Of a stretch of DNA of 64,000 nt, positions 32,447 through 43,867 are shown one piece after another. The DNA is from Phaseolus vulgaris (lineage: Eukaryota; Streptophyta; Magnoliopsida; Fabales; Fabaceae): positions 13,680,360 through 13,744,359 of the forward strand of contig NC_023750.2 of assembly GCF_000499845.2 (NCBI RefSeq), read 5' to 3'. Positions within the stretch are counted from its first letter, which is position 1. Each line of letters opens with the position of its first letter. The position numbers and the translations under genes were made by a program. The notes below the pieces were generated by a model. It did not search any database. It saw nothing but the letters and a program-made list of their open reading frames with translations, and had not been told where the DNA came from.

Positions 32447-35072
32447 CTAATCTTCAGAAGGAACGATCTTCCCATCCACCACTTCGTTGTAGAGTGACAC
32501 CATGGAAAGGTCCAGATCGGGGTACTGGCAGGCAAATTGCTCTAGGGCGGCGTCAAACCCAGCAGCGAGGACTTGGGTGGAGCTCAGCTCGAGCTCTTCA
32601 TTCTGCTTTTTGAGCCCCTCGGTTTGCTGTTCTAGCTCATCGGCTCGTTTCTTTAGTTCTTCAGTTTTCTCACGAGCTTGAACGAGGTCTTCAGCAACCT
32701 TCTTGTTTTCCTCCTGCACTCGAGCCAGCTCTGCAGCGATCTTTTCGTTCTCCTTTCTGGCCTCGGCGAGCTCAGCCACAGTGTCATCCCTCTCTTTCTC
32801 GACTTTTCCTAAGAGGACCTCCCGATCTACTGACCTCTTCTCAAGGCTCTCTACCTTGGCGGCATCTGCTTTGATCGATGCCTCCAGGTCAGCCACCTTG
32901 AGACGGTAGGGAACCAGTTTGCTCTCCAGCTCAATTTTCTCTTGAGCTAGGAGGTGCACCTTATGGCGCAGATCGGTGGCCTCCTTACGCGCCACCCTCA
33001 GCTTAGTGCTCATGGCGTCCTCCACTCTCGAATGATCGATCTCTGCCAGCATAAGGTTGCAAGACAACTTCTCCGCCTCGATCCTTATTAGGCGATTCTC
33101 CTCTTGGAGCACGGAGATGTCGTCCTGAAGTTTCTTGCTGGAGCTCTCCACAGCTTTTGATATGATGGAGGGGAGGTCCTCTGCCATCATTCTGAGTTTG
33201 GCCGTGAAGGGTCCCTAGATCCCTTTAACCGCAAGGGGAAGGTTTGCAACCGCTGTTGGTGGAGGCGCTGAAGGAGCCTGGTGTTGGCTCTCGCCACCGC
33301 CCTCTTGGATTGGTTGTTGAATTTGAGCTTCTTGGCATGGTGGTGACGTGGGGGACTCGGTGACGATGATTGGCGAGTTATGAGCACTTTCATCCCCACC
33401 TGGTGCAGCTTCGGCGATTGAGGCAGTTGAAGGAGGACCCTCTCCAGTGGATACGAATGGCGTGGAGGCGCTCGGAGGGTTCTCCATGAAGTTTGGCTCG
33501 TTGGCCTCAACCGCAGGAAGTGCAGCCGCCAAGGGCACTGCTTGGATTGGCGGTGTTGGAGCTGGGGGAGAAGGTGGTGTTGGTGTTGGAGCTAGGGGAG
33601 AAGGTGGTGTTGGCGTTGGAAGGGCAGGTGGAACAGATGGTAAGGAAGGCGCCACCTTTCTCCTCTTGGTGATAAGGCCATCCTCTGTCGCCTCATCGTC
33701 CTCTTCTTCATCTTCTTGGACCACTTGAGGAGTTTTCCTCTTTGGTTTCCTTAAGATGAGTTTCTTTCGTTGAGGAGCGGGCAGAGCTTCTGGAGGAGTT
33801 GAGCCTTTAGGGGGCGATCTGCCCTGGGCAACGACGATCTCCACCACTGAGTTTGGCACGGTTTGAGACCCCAATGCCAATTTATGGGTGCGGGCGAGCA
33901 CCCTCAATTCAGCTAGCTTGCCTTTGCCCAGCATGAGATCTGCACAGAGCGAAAGCATACGAATAAGCTCAAAGACAAAGTAAAGTATATGAGTACATGT
34001 GCAAGCGAGTTAAACAAATGGTGCAGGAAATAAAAACCAAGTCTAAGTGCGTAGCGAGCAGAATGCCCAACAACAAATAACAGAGATGCAACACAAGACA
34101 AAAACCCAGATGTTGAGGTAAGCGCTAACCTATGTGAGCTTCGAGTTGGTCCTCGAAGAACTCGAAGGAAATTATGGAGGAGGTGGGAAAGGTTATGTTG
34201 GCAGCTGCTACGCTCCTCCAGAAAAGGCAGAGGTCCCTGTCCAACTCGCCCATGTTGTCGGGACTTCTGGGCCTCCTGAAGCTCTCTTTGGTGTCCTTGT
34301 TCCCCTTGTGCACCCAATACAAGGGGAAGCCGTCGAGCAGAGAGGGATCTTGGTCGTTGGCGCACACCTTCACAAATTTTCCCTTCCAATCTTTGTAAGA
34401 TTGCTGAAAGATGGAAAGGATCGATCTCCCAGCGATCCCGTTCAAGCTAATTCAGAGGCGGTCTCCTGGATTCTTAGCTTCAAAGAGGAAGAGAAAAACG
34501 TCCACCGACACTGGCAGTCCCAGGTGTGCGCACATAATCTGGAACGCCCTTACAAACGCCCAGTTGTTAGGGTGAAGCTGGGCGGGGGCGATGTCGAGCT
34601 CGGTTAGCAGCTCTCGCTCGAAACGAGTAAAGGGAAGTCGGAGCTTCACCTTCTTGAAGAGCGTCGCGTAGAGAAAGCAGAACAACTCGCCGTTGCTCGC
34701 TTTGTCGTCGGCACAGATTGGCTCATCCGGGTGGCAGGGCAGCACGACCATTTTGCTGTCGTGCTTCTTGTGAAATGAAAGATCAGACTGATCCCCTTTC
34801 CTTAGTCGGTGCACCGCCAGCACAGAGTTTACTGAAGAAGTTTCTTTCAGCAGAGCTGAGTTGGCCCATGGGTAAAGCTTCTTGTAGTCTGGAGTAGGGA
34901 TGGGGGCTCCTCCGGCGACTGGTGGAGTAACCTGAGCAAGGTTGGGGCGAGAGGTTGCAGGCCTCTCAGCCTGGGAAGAGGGAGCACCAGGTGCTCGCGA
35001 TGGGTTATGCACTTGGGATGGAGGGTTTCGTGACGAAGGAGGAGGATTCGCGGTGGTCTTTGTTCAAGCCAT
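32447..35072 (-). pseudogene. Antisense gene of element F, two nonsense codons
   Basis: Minus strand, opposite to F pol. Exon 1 is 35072-34130 and exon 2 is 33939-32447, with a GT-AG intron between and the same phase as in A and D. The conserved ATG at 35070-35072 is followed by TGA at codon 3 (35064-35066), where A and D have Arg. Another TAG at 33215-33217 replaces the Trp of the conserved GPF/EPF block. Otherwise the domains are intact: gypsy-type transposon domain (34950-34200), acidic and Pro-rich linker (33900-33250), coiled coil (33190-32550), C-terminus ending VPSED. A splice acceptor sits 7 bases before the ATG, as in D. Function unknown. Confidence 0.85.
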
Positions 35073-35634
35073 CACGGGAACTGCAAAGGAAAAAGGAAAA
35101 GAAAGGTGAGCGAAGGTTGCAGAGGTCGACTTGATTGTAAACGAAGGATGAAAAACGAACGAACGAAAGTTCGTTGTGATGGAACAAATGGAAGGTGAAG
35201 CCCTAAGTTGCGAAAAGGAAGAAGAAGAAACAACCCACAGCGTATGCACCAGACAGTTTATGGATGATGCGAATCGGTTAAAATGCAGCAAATATCAACA
35301 GAGGAAGTAAAAGAAGTACCTTTCGATGATCAGAACAAACGCTGAAGGGAGTTGGGGATTGAGGGAGTTGAGGAGCGTCGTGGGTTTGCAGAGCAAGCTC
35401 AGAGCGTTTGAGAAGGCAAAGAGATGATGGAACAGTAGAAATGAAATGGGTTTAAGGGTTTTTCAAACGATTTTTGGAAGCGTAAACGACAGCAAAAGAT
35501 GACCGTTGATGAAGCCACGTGTCGAGCGATTGGAAAAGCGTTTGGTGGAGCGTCAGGAAAGCAGAAAGTACGAACGTTTGGAATTCTGCGCCAGCGCCAC
35601 GTAGGTCGGTAGTGACGTGACTTCTTTAGTCTTT
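35073..35634 (-). other. Leader/promoter region of the antisense gene in F
   Basis: Homologous to 3993-4541 in A and to 60337-60887 in D. It contains the probable 5'-UTR intron (donor near 35322, acceptor 35080). No convincing TATA box is visible. Confidence 0.5.
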
Positions 35635-35671
35635 TCGCTAGACAAGTCTTCGCTTAAGACTGGGGGGCTTG
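35635..35671 (+). promoter_or_regulatory. Polypurine tract and hairpin of element F
   Basis: AGTCTT-CGCTT-AAGACT stem-loop followed by TGGGGGGCTTG immediately before the 3' LTR. Confidence 0.75.
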
Positions 35672-36535
35672 TGTACCGTCCTGGTAGTCGGAAGTGATGA
35701 CGTGGCAGTGAGCTATTATGTAGGTGTGTTGAGCAGGGCCCATGGCTGGCAGAAGGGAAGGAAGTCGGGGGGCTCGTGTGGTCGCCAATTATTAAGTTGG
35801 CGTGCTCTGGGCTCGTGTTGAGATGAAGTCGCCGGATGCGAACCCAGACGACCTAGTGGTTAGAGATCGCCGAAACAAGGACATCGCCGAAGACGAAGTC
35901 AGATGGTCATTTCCTAGCTAGCCAGAGGACGAGGTCGGGAGGCAGCTTACCTGAACATACACGGTGAAGCAAGTAAAGTAGATCATGAAGGCGGCCGACG
36001 AGACCACAGGGAAGGTGTGTACGAAGGCACCCGAACTCGCCACTCAGAAGAGATCACGCTCCAAGGCAGCTATGCACTGAGTTGCTTCATGCATAAGTAA
36101 CTTAGCCAAAAGCCTGAAGAATAAGAAGTGGCGCCCAAGTCAAGGATGCTCCAGATGGTGACACGTGTACAGCTGGATGCGAGCCGCGTGTCCAGATGTG
36201 TAACTGTCAGGAGAGAGAAAGTGCACAGGTATATAAGAGATTCTAACGAACTTCTGAGGTACGCACGTTTAGATTACTTCTTTACGCTTGCGAGAACTTG
36301 AGTACGCTGAGAGAGAATTTTGCACGGTTCCTTAGAGTTCTTAAGTTTTCTCTTAGTATTTGGTGGTTCAGTCGCTGACTTGGGCGTCGGAGCGTGATCG
36401 GCCGCAGCGGCGCCGTTCTGTCTTTTGCAGGTTCTTGAGGTGAATCACAGTGAAGGACGAAGGCTAACGCGGCGCAGAGGTCGATCCAGGTTTGACAAGG
36501 CAAGGTTCTTGCGTCCCGGTCAACAGGCAGGATCA
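35672..36535 (+). repeat. Element F 3' LTR
   Basis: 864 bp, TGTACCGTCC to GGATCA, with a TATA box about 560 bp in. It is followed by CCTTT and the resumed copia integrase. Confidence 0.93.
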
Positions 36536-38408
36536 CCTTTCGCTTTAAGCATGCTCCTCGCCATGTCCATGATTGTTCTATTTTTTCTCTCGGCAACTCT
36601 GTTGTGTTGAGGTGTGTAGGGACAAATTATGTTATGTTGCAACCCAAGTTCTTCACAGTGCCTCTTGAATTCATTAGACTTGTACTCACCTCCTCCATCA
36701 CTACGCACCATCTTAATTTGTCTGCCACTCTCTCTTTCAACAAATGCTTTAAATATTTTAAAGCAGTGGAATACCTCATCCTTGCTTTTCAATACATAAA
36801 TCCAGGTTTTCCTTGAAAAATCATCAATAAAGGTGAAAAAATACTTATTACCTCCAACTGATGATATGTTCATTGGGCCACAAACATCTGTATGAACAAA
36901 CTTCAAAGGAAATTTTGCACGCTAAGACTCCTTAACAAATGGTATCCTGTGATTCTTTCCAAAAATGCAAGCCTCACACAATTGATCAGGATGATGAATA
37001 TGGGGTAAACCATTTACTAAATTTCGTTTAGAGAGATTTTCCAAACTTTGGAAATTTAAGTGCCCAAAGCGTAAATGCCATAACCACGATTCATTATTCA
37101 TTATTGCATTCAAGAACTTGAAATCACCCATATGAATATCTACTGGAAACATGCGGTTGTTTGATAAAAAGGATTTAATAATCAAACTACCTTTTTTTTA
37201 TCAAAAATTGATAATTTATTTTCAACTATGTGCATCACATAACCCTTCTCGGCCAGCTGACCCATACTCAACAAATTACTTTTCATATCAGGTACATAGA
37301 AAACATCATAGATGTACCTGTGATCACCATTCTTCGATGCGATAAGAATTCGCCTTTTTTCTAGTCACCGGAACGAACCTGCCATCACCGAATTTCACTT
37401 TTGTGCGAAATGAGTCATCCAAATCTGCAAACAACTCCTTCTTACCACACATATGATTCGTGCAACCTGTATCCAAATACCAAGTCTGATTGTTTGGGGT
37501 TTCATTTGATGTGGCTGCCATTAATACTGTATGATCCTCTTCATCTTGTACGTGATTACTCTCTTCTTGAGCACAATTAGCAGCATGATTATCACCTTTT
37601 GATATGCACTCATTTGCATAATGGCCACGTTTATGGCAATTATAACACTCAACATTTGATTTATTATAAATGTCTCCTCGTCCTCCGCGACCATGTTCCC
37701 CGCACCAATCGCCTCCATGATTTTGGCCACCACAACCTTTGTTGAAATAGCTACCATGTTTATGATAGGAGCTACCAATTGAGGCTTGTGCTTGTAAAGC
37801 CTGTTCAATTGGTTTTTCAATCTTATTGTCATTCATTCGCTGCTCATGCACTTGTAGAGAACTAGACAATAACCTTACTGTCATTTTTGAAATGTCATTG
37901 GCCTCTTCAATTGCGGCAACAACATGTTCAAATCTGGGAGTTAAAGATCTCAAAATCTTTTCCACCTTTTCTTGCTCCGAATGTGTTTCACCATTGGTCT
38001 TCATTTGATTTGTCAAGGCAAGAACTTTATTTATATAGACATCAATAGTCTCTGTGGTTTCCATCTGCAACAGTTCATATTGGTGTCTTAGGGTTTGAAG
38101 ACGCACCCTTTTGATCTTATCATCACCTTTATAATTGGTTGACAAAATTGTCCAAGCCTCACTAGCAGTTGTTGCTCCTTCTATAAGCTCAAACGTCTCA
38201 TCATTCATCCCTTAATGGATGAGACACAAAGCCTTATTGTCCTTCTTCTTCTAATCACGATGTGCTACTCGTTGCACCTCAGTGTAGACACTCCACTCTC
38301 AACGACATCCCATAACTCATAATAATCAAACAAAACTCTCATTTGCGCACACCACCGATTGTAATTTTTTCCATCAAAGATAGGGATTGATAATTGGGTA
38401 GAGTTCAT
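36536..38408 (-). pseudogene. Element G gag, protease and integrase (Ty1/copia), broken
   Basis: Begins at ATG 38408-38406 (MNSTQLSIPIFDG) with a copia Gag N-terminal region, then, after a frameshift and at least two stops near 38210-38280, a UBN2-type gag domain (38208-37850), a CCHC zinc knuckle (CYNCHKRGHYANEC, about 37640) and the protease motif LDTGCTNHM (about 37470). After another break come the integrase zinc finger (WHLRFGHL...CEAC, 37085-36950) and the catalytic core with TDVCGPM, SDGGGEY and the Glu of VAERKNR (36906-36540). It stops at the F insertion point and continues at 29537. This is a Ty1/copia order, with integrase before RT. Confidence 0.9.
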
Positions 38409-38420
38409 GATAACAAACTA

Positions 38421-38434
38421 GTTCTTGATACCAG
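38421..38434 (-). promoter_or_regulatory. Element G primer-binding site (tRNA-iMet type)
   Basis: TGGTATCAAGAAC lies two bases inside the 5' LTR on the minus strand. It resembles the usual plant copia primer site complementary to initiator tRNA-Met (TGGTATCAGAGC). Confidence 0.75.
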
Positions 38435-38435
38435 T

Positions 38436-38658
38436 TGTAGGAACTAATTAAAGGAAATAAGAGAAGGCAAAAGGTTGTAGCAACTGATTGAACGTAATTG
38501 CACAAAATTGCAAAACTGATCTTCTTCATTTTGATTTACTCAATCATATATATAATAAAATTACAATTACTGGAAGCTATAAAATAGGAATACTAGCAGG
38601 CCTGTAATATAACGGTAAAATAATTTAAGGATAATAAAATCTGAATTAATAACCAACA
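38436..38658 (-). repeat. Element G 5' LTR
   Basis: 223 bp, TGTTGGTTATT to GTTCCTACA in element orientation. It matches 27696-27941 plus the end of 28743-28813. Confidence 0.9.
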
Positions 38659-38968
38659 GCAAAGACATTTCCAAGGAACCCTAGTCAAGGGCTATAACGC
38701 AAAGGTAAACCCCAGTTTCAGTCTTTATAAAGGGTGCCAAGAACCCTAGTAAGGTACACAGTTTCTAAGACTGAAGCTAATATACACACTTGGTGTTTCT
38801 TTGCCCTAATACTGACTTGAGCGTCGGAGTGCAAACGACCGCTAGGACGCCCCTTTGTCTTTGCAGGTAAGAGGTTTCTTGATCAAGAAGATACATTTCT
38901 CAAGTAAGATCAAAGGGTGATAGCAGTTGTTAGAGTCAACCGGCGAGGCGAGTCAACCGGCAGAAACA
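38659..38968 (+). repeat. LTR S2, right part
   Basis: Continues the GC-richer LTR interrupted by G. TATA box CTTTATAAAG at about 38724, then TGACTTGAGCGTCGGAGTG-type transcribed sequence as in the other gypsy LTRs, and end GGCAGAAACA. AT-rich DNA follows. Confidence 0.65.
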
Positions 38969-40984
38969 TGTTTATAATTTTCTTAAACTTAAAATTATAT
39001 AGTAATTTGAAAATGAAAAAAATATTTTATTTATTTCTGTAAAATTAAATCTTTTTGGTTGAATCGAGGAGAGTATATCAGTGGTAAGACCCCAGAAAAT
39101 AGTAGCCTCAAATTGGCAGCAAAAGATGAGGCTAAGAAGTTTAATCAGTGTAACAGTGCGGGGTGATTGAAGCGATTGGCCACCCACTAAAAAATTGGCT
39201 GCACTTCTAACCTTTTCTGCAGAAGCTTTCTTTCTTTTTTCCTGATAATGATGGTAACTAAAAGGATGAGTAAGCAGATTGTTATTAATATGGCTTTGGA
39301 AAATAATGATAAAGTTCAGTGGATGCATTTCCCATGAAAGTTGGAGATGAATTATTCTTTAACCATGGTTCATTATATACTAAGTTTGGTGGTCATTTTT
39401 CACAATCCAATACCTTTTAGAGCTGACAAATAATTAAGTGGACTTTGTTATTTCATCATCATGATTTTTACCTTTTTCTAAATTTTAAATATAAACAAAA
39501 TGAATGTGTTGACATGTATCTTTTGTTATTCTTTTATTTATGGCCAACTATGCATGTGAGAAAATTAATGTATTCTTTTTTGAATATTTTTAATTGTTTA
39601 TTTATTTCGAACACAATATATTCTTAAAATAAAAGATGTTACTTATACGTATTTTAATCGAAAATCATTTTTTTTTGTAAAATATAAGAAAAATACGACT
39701 AGAAGTAGTGGGTTAAGTTTTCTCACTAGTACAATATATTATACAAAATCATGTTATTTTCTTATTTTTAATTTTTTTTGTTGTTTTCTTATTTTTAAAT
39801 GATGTAAGGAAGATAACATATACAAAGACAATTATTGTAGTAACCTTAGGGCAGGCCGGTTTGACATAAAGCACATTGTGCATGTTCTTTTGGAATTTAT
39901 TGCACAATCTGGTGGATGGCATTTTCAGATAAACAGTTCTTTTATCATAGTACTACCCTTTAATTATTTTAAAAGTGAAGAAAAATAAAATAAAAATGTA
40001 ATGAAGTAAATATATCTTAATGGGAAGAGATGATGATTTACATTAGGTAATGTGGAAATTAAGGGTGCCTATGAGTCACCAACTTTGAAGGAGCTATTGT
40101 ATTAAGACGATTAAGTTTATTAAATTAGATTTTTTTAAAATAAATTATTAAATAATAATTAATTTTAAAGATAAGGAATAATTAGTTATTATTTAATAAA
40201 CTAGAATTCTATTTACTATTTAAAGTAGTTTATGTGATTAATAAAATTTTATAAACTGATTTTTAAATTTGTATTTAACATTAATTATCAAAAAATTTGT
40301 TATTACTTATTTTCAATTTCAAAATTAGTTTTTATAATAATTAATTTAAAATATAAAATCATTAGCAAATAAAATTTTGACAATTGATGATAAATATCAA
40401 TTTAAATATTATTTTATAATTTTTTATCAATAATAATTTTTTTTAAATATTAATATTTTTTAGTTTATAAAATAGTACATAATTTTCTCAATATATAATA
40501 ACTAATTATATTTTATGATTAAAATTAATTACTATTTAATTATTTTCTTATAAATATATTTTTAATTCGATAAAATATATTCTTTAAATTACATTTTTTA
40601 ATTAATAATATAATGACTTAATGAGTATTGTTCTATGTAACATAATATTATGAGTTTAATGATTACTGACCGTATAAAATAACTTTATACTATCATTTAA
40701 CTATAAATTATTGTTAGTATGAAATTTAAGATAATTATATTATAAAAAACGTATCATATGTATGGTAACTTATAATTCAAATGGCAATAAAAGTATTTTA
40801 TATTATTAGTCTAATAAATGTTTCTGATATTAGGTTGATATTGTTTATCTTACTGTAAACAAAATATACTTAATTTTTAGTTGAAATTTACAATGACAAA
40901 CAAATATTATTAAAAAAAAGAAAAAATAAAAATACAAGCAAATATGGGAGGATTAGACCAAATCTAATATATAAAAAACCTAAG
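38969..40984. other. AT-rich intergenic DNA, no gene recognised
   Basis: About 2 kb of AT-rich sequence. 39070-39340 and 39840-39960 are somewhat richer in GC but show no sustained reading frame or splice pattern. No LTR or RNA gene is seen. Confidence 0.55.
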
Positions 40985-42458
40985 AAAAACGATACTTAGT
41001 GTACCGCCCTGGTGGTCGGGTATGATGACGTGGCATCCTGTTACAGTGTAGGCGTGTTGACAAGGCGCCAGGTTGGCAGATAGGAAGGAAGTTGGGAGGC
41101 ACGTGTAGTCGCCAGTTGTTAAGTTGGCGTGTTCCGATTTCCAGCTTACCAGAATCGGCGATCGCCAGGTCAAAGATCAAGTCGCCAGATGTAGATCCAG
41201 GCGACCTAGTCATTGGAGATCGCCAGAGCGAGCATATCGCCGAAGATGAAGGGGAAGCAGATTATGAAGGCGGCCGGCGAGACCACAGGGAAGGTGTATG
41301 AAGGCCCTAACTCGCCAGTTCCAGTAGAGATCGCACTCCTAAGTTAGCCATGCACTGGGCAGTACCATGCATAAGTAACTTAGCCAAAATGAGAGTAGAA
41401 GCAGCGCCAAGTCAGGGAGCCCCCAGATGATGGCACGTGTACAGTAGGATGCGAGCCACGTGTCCAAGTCTGTAACTGCCAGGGGAGAGAAAGCCACCAG
41501 GTATATAAGAGTTCTTAACAAACTTTCTGAGGTACGCACGTTCAGTTCATACACTTTACGCTTGCGAGTGATAGAGCTGATTGTGAGAGAGGATTTGCAC
41601 GGTTCTAGTTCTCTTAGTTTTTGGTGATACCGTCACTGACTTGAGCGTCGGAGTGCGATCGGCCGCAGCGGCGCCGTATCGTTTCTTTGCAGGTTCTTGA
41701 AGTAGATTCCGGAGAGGAACGAAGGTGAGAAGCGGTGCGCACGTCGATCCTTTGACGAGGCATTCTCCAGCGTTGCGGTCAACAGGCAGGATCACTTAGG
41801 TAAACTATACTTATTAATAAAGAATTCTAAGAAAAAATTACATGGAAGCCTTTTAAACCAATTGAATTGTTCTATATGAATAAACTCTAAGTTAGCAGGC
41901 TTATCCGCACATACATTCTCTTCACGAAAAATGTGAGAAATCCTAAACCCAATTTTCCCACAGTAATCAAGGCAAGTGTTCCACCTATTACGAAGAATCC
42001 AAGGCTAGCAGTAAATGCAACACTAACCAAAACAGAATCACATTCAAGTCATAAACTAGTAAGATCCATCTTTTGAGCTTCTTCAATGCCATATATAACT
42101 CCATAAATTCAGCAACCAAAGCAGTATCAAAGAAAACAGAGAAACCATAAATAAACTCCCCCATACTCCCATGGAAAATACCACCACAAGCAGCAAGACT
42201 AGAAGAACCCCTAGTAGCACCATCAATATTAATTTTAACCCAACTTGGTGAAGGAAACTCCCATCTAACAGGAAGAAGATGAAGAGTTTTGCCACTACGA
42301 GTATTAATATAAAAGAACTTAAGTACATTGAAATCAAACATATAATTTCTCATAGAACTTTTAGACGAATTACCCATTAGGCAAGTCAAATCCTTAATGG
42401 TGGAAATGGCTTTAGAAAGATCAATCTTAACTTTAATAATCTAAATAGAGAAGGTAAT
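40985..42458 (-). pseudogene. LINE-type RNase H domain fragment, split by solo LTR S4
   Basis: Minus strand 42389-41800 encodes a plant RNase H-like domain (RVT_3 type): the first acidic motif in VKINIDGATRG, GGIFHGSMGEFIYGF, the AEFMELYMALKKLK helix and, after a frameshift, ISHIFREENVCADKPANL. The end of the domain continues beyond S4 to about 40985 (PKYRFS, stop). Such domains close plant L1-type LINE ORF2 proteins or occur as isolated RNase H-like genes. Upstream sequence is cut off by element C. A frameshift and the insertion make it a relic. Confidence 0.75.
41000..41794 (+). mobile_element. Solo LTR S4, CTTAG duplicated
   Basis: 795 bp, TGTACCGCCC to GGATCA, flanked by CTTAG at 40995-40999 and 41795-41799. 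TATA box at 41502-41509. Same length and subfamily as the LTRs of A. It sits inside the LINE RNase H fragment. Confidence 0.95.
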
Positions 42459-43387
42459 TGTACCGCCCAGGTGGTCGGAAGTGATGACGTGGCAGCAAGC
42501 TATTATATAGGCGTGTTGAACGGGGCACCTGGCTGGCAGAAGGGAAGGAAGTCGGGGGCTCGTGTAGTCGCTAGTTATTAAGTTGGCGTGCTCCGATCTC
42601 TAGCATACCTAAACCGGCGGTCACCAGGTTTGAGATGAAGTCGCCGGATGCGAACCCAGACGACCAAGTGATTAGAGATTGTCGAAAGAAGGACATCGCC
42701 GAAGGATCAGGGAAGCTTGTTCCAGGCTTTCGAAGCAGAGGATAAAGTCGTCAGATAGTCATTCCCTAGCTAGCCAGAGGTTGAGGTCGAGGAACAGCTT
42801 ACCCGAGCATGCACGATGAAGCAAGTGAAGTAAATCATGAAGGCGGCCAGCGAGACCACAGGGAAGGTGTGTACGAAGGCACCCGTACTCGCCACGCAGA
42901 AGAGATCACGCTCCAAGGCAGTTATGCGCTGAGTAGTTTCTTGCATAAGTAACTTAGCCAAAAGCCTGAAGAGTAAGAAGTGGCGCCCAAGTCAAGGATG
43001 CTCCGGATGATGACACGTGTACAGCTGGATACGAGCCACGTGTCCAGATGTGTAACTGTCAGGAGAGAGAAAGTGCATAGGTATATAAGAGATTCCAACG
43101 AACTTCTGAGGTACGCGCATTTTAGAATACTTCTTTTACGCTTGCGAGAACTTGAGTACGCTGAGAGAGAATTTTGCACGGTTCCTGAAGTTCTTAGTTT
43201 TCTCTTAGTATTTTGGTGGTTCAGTCGCTGACTTGGGCGTCGGAGCGTGATCGGCCGCAGCGGCGCCGTTCTGTCTTTTGCAGGTTCTTGAGGTGGATCA
43301 ACGCGAAGGACGGAAGCTAACACGGCGCAAAGTCGATCCAGATTGGACGAGGCAAGGCTCTTGCGTCTTGGTCAACAGGCAGGATCA
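42459..43387 (+). repeat. Element C 5' LTR
   Basis: 929 bp, TGTACCGCCC to GGATCA. TATATAAG at 43082-43089, with CACGTG boxes about 40 and 65 bp before it. Confidence 0.92.
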
Positions 43388-43867
43388 TCAGGCGCCCACC
43401 GTGGGGCCGTGTAAAACCTATCCCCATCCATAGTGTGAGTTCTTGGAGTTTCTGCAGTTTCTGTGTGGTTGTGTGCTGGTGCAATCATTTTCCGCCGTTC
43501 ATTCAAGCTTTGTTCGGTAGATTCGCGTTTTTCACTGTTCGTTCGAGGTTTTTTTCGGAGAATTGAGGTTTTTCCCCGTTTGTTTGAGTTCTTGTTCGGT
43601 GAGGAGAAGTTTTTCGCTTTTACGCGAGTATTAATCGGTGAAATCGAAGCTTCGACGTTCGTTCGGACTATTGGCCGGTGAATCAGAAGTTTTGGTGGAG
43701 GAGTGGTAGGTTCGTGCTGAGATTGCAAGTTTCTGCGAAGGTCTTTGCTGTTGAGATTGCGTTCTTGAAGTTCTTTGGAGTTTGCGAAGTTCTGACTGAT
43801 TGATTGTTGGGTCGATCGTTGCTGAAGGAAGTTTTGTTCGTCGCTCGTTGTGGTCTGCTAAGTTTTC
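43388..43867 (+). other. Element C leader with primer-binding region
   Basis: Directly after the LTR comes TCAGGCGCCCACCG with a CCCAC-C-GTGGG inverted repeat, the expected primer-binding area. The rest of the leader repeats words such as TTCGGTGA at irregular spacing of some tens of bases. Confidence 0.65.

Larger units (their letters stand above)
29538..36535 (+). mobile_element. Element F: deleted gypsy (Tat-type) element inside copia G
   Basis: 6998 bp with CCTTT duplicated at 29533-29537 and 36536-36540. Order: truncated 5' LTR, RNase H-integrase end fusion 30230-31308, repeat block, antisense gene 35072-32447 (minus), polypurine tract, complete 3' LTR 35672-36535. PBS, gag, protease and RT are gone. 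The LTRs differ at about 9 of 690 shared positions, all transitions, so the insertion is recent. The 5' LTR is regenerated in each replication cycle, so its truncation must have happened after integration. Confidence 0.92.
27696..38658 (-). mobile_element. Element G: Ty1/copia retrotransposon lacking RT, interrupted by S3 and F
   Basis: Reads leftward: 5' LTR 38436-38658, primer-binding site TGGTATCAAGAAC (tRNA-iMet type), gag-protease-integrase, polypurine tract GGGAGGA at 28814-28820, 3' LTR 27696-28813. The flanks are GCAAG and GCAAA, a near-perfect 5-bp duplication. Inside, gypsy element F (29538-36535, CCTTT duplicated) splits the integrase, and solo LTR S3 splits the 3' LTR. RT and RNase H are missing apart from about 30 N-terminal RT residues, so G cannot move on its own. 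Gag has several stops. Confidence 0.9.

Noticed and set aside
29538..36535. F as two independent fragments
   Set aside because: Matching CCTTT on both sides and resumed copia integrase show one insertion with internal deletions.
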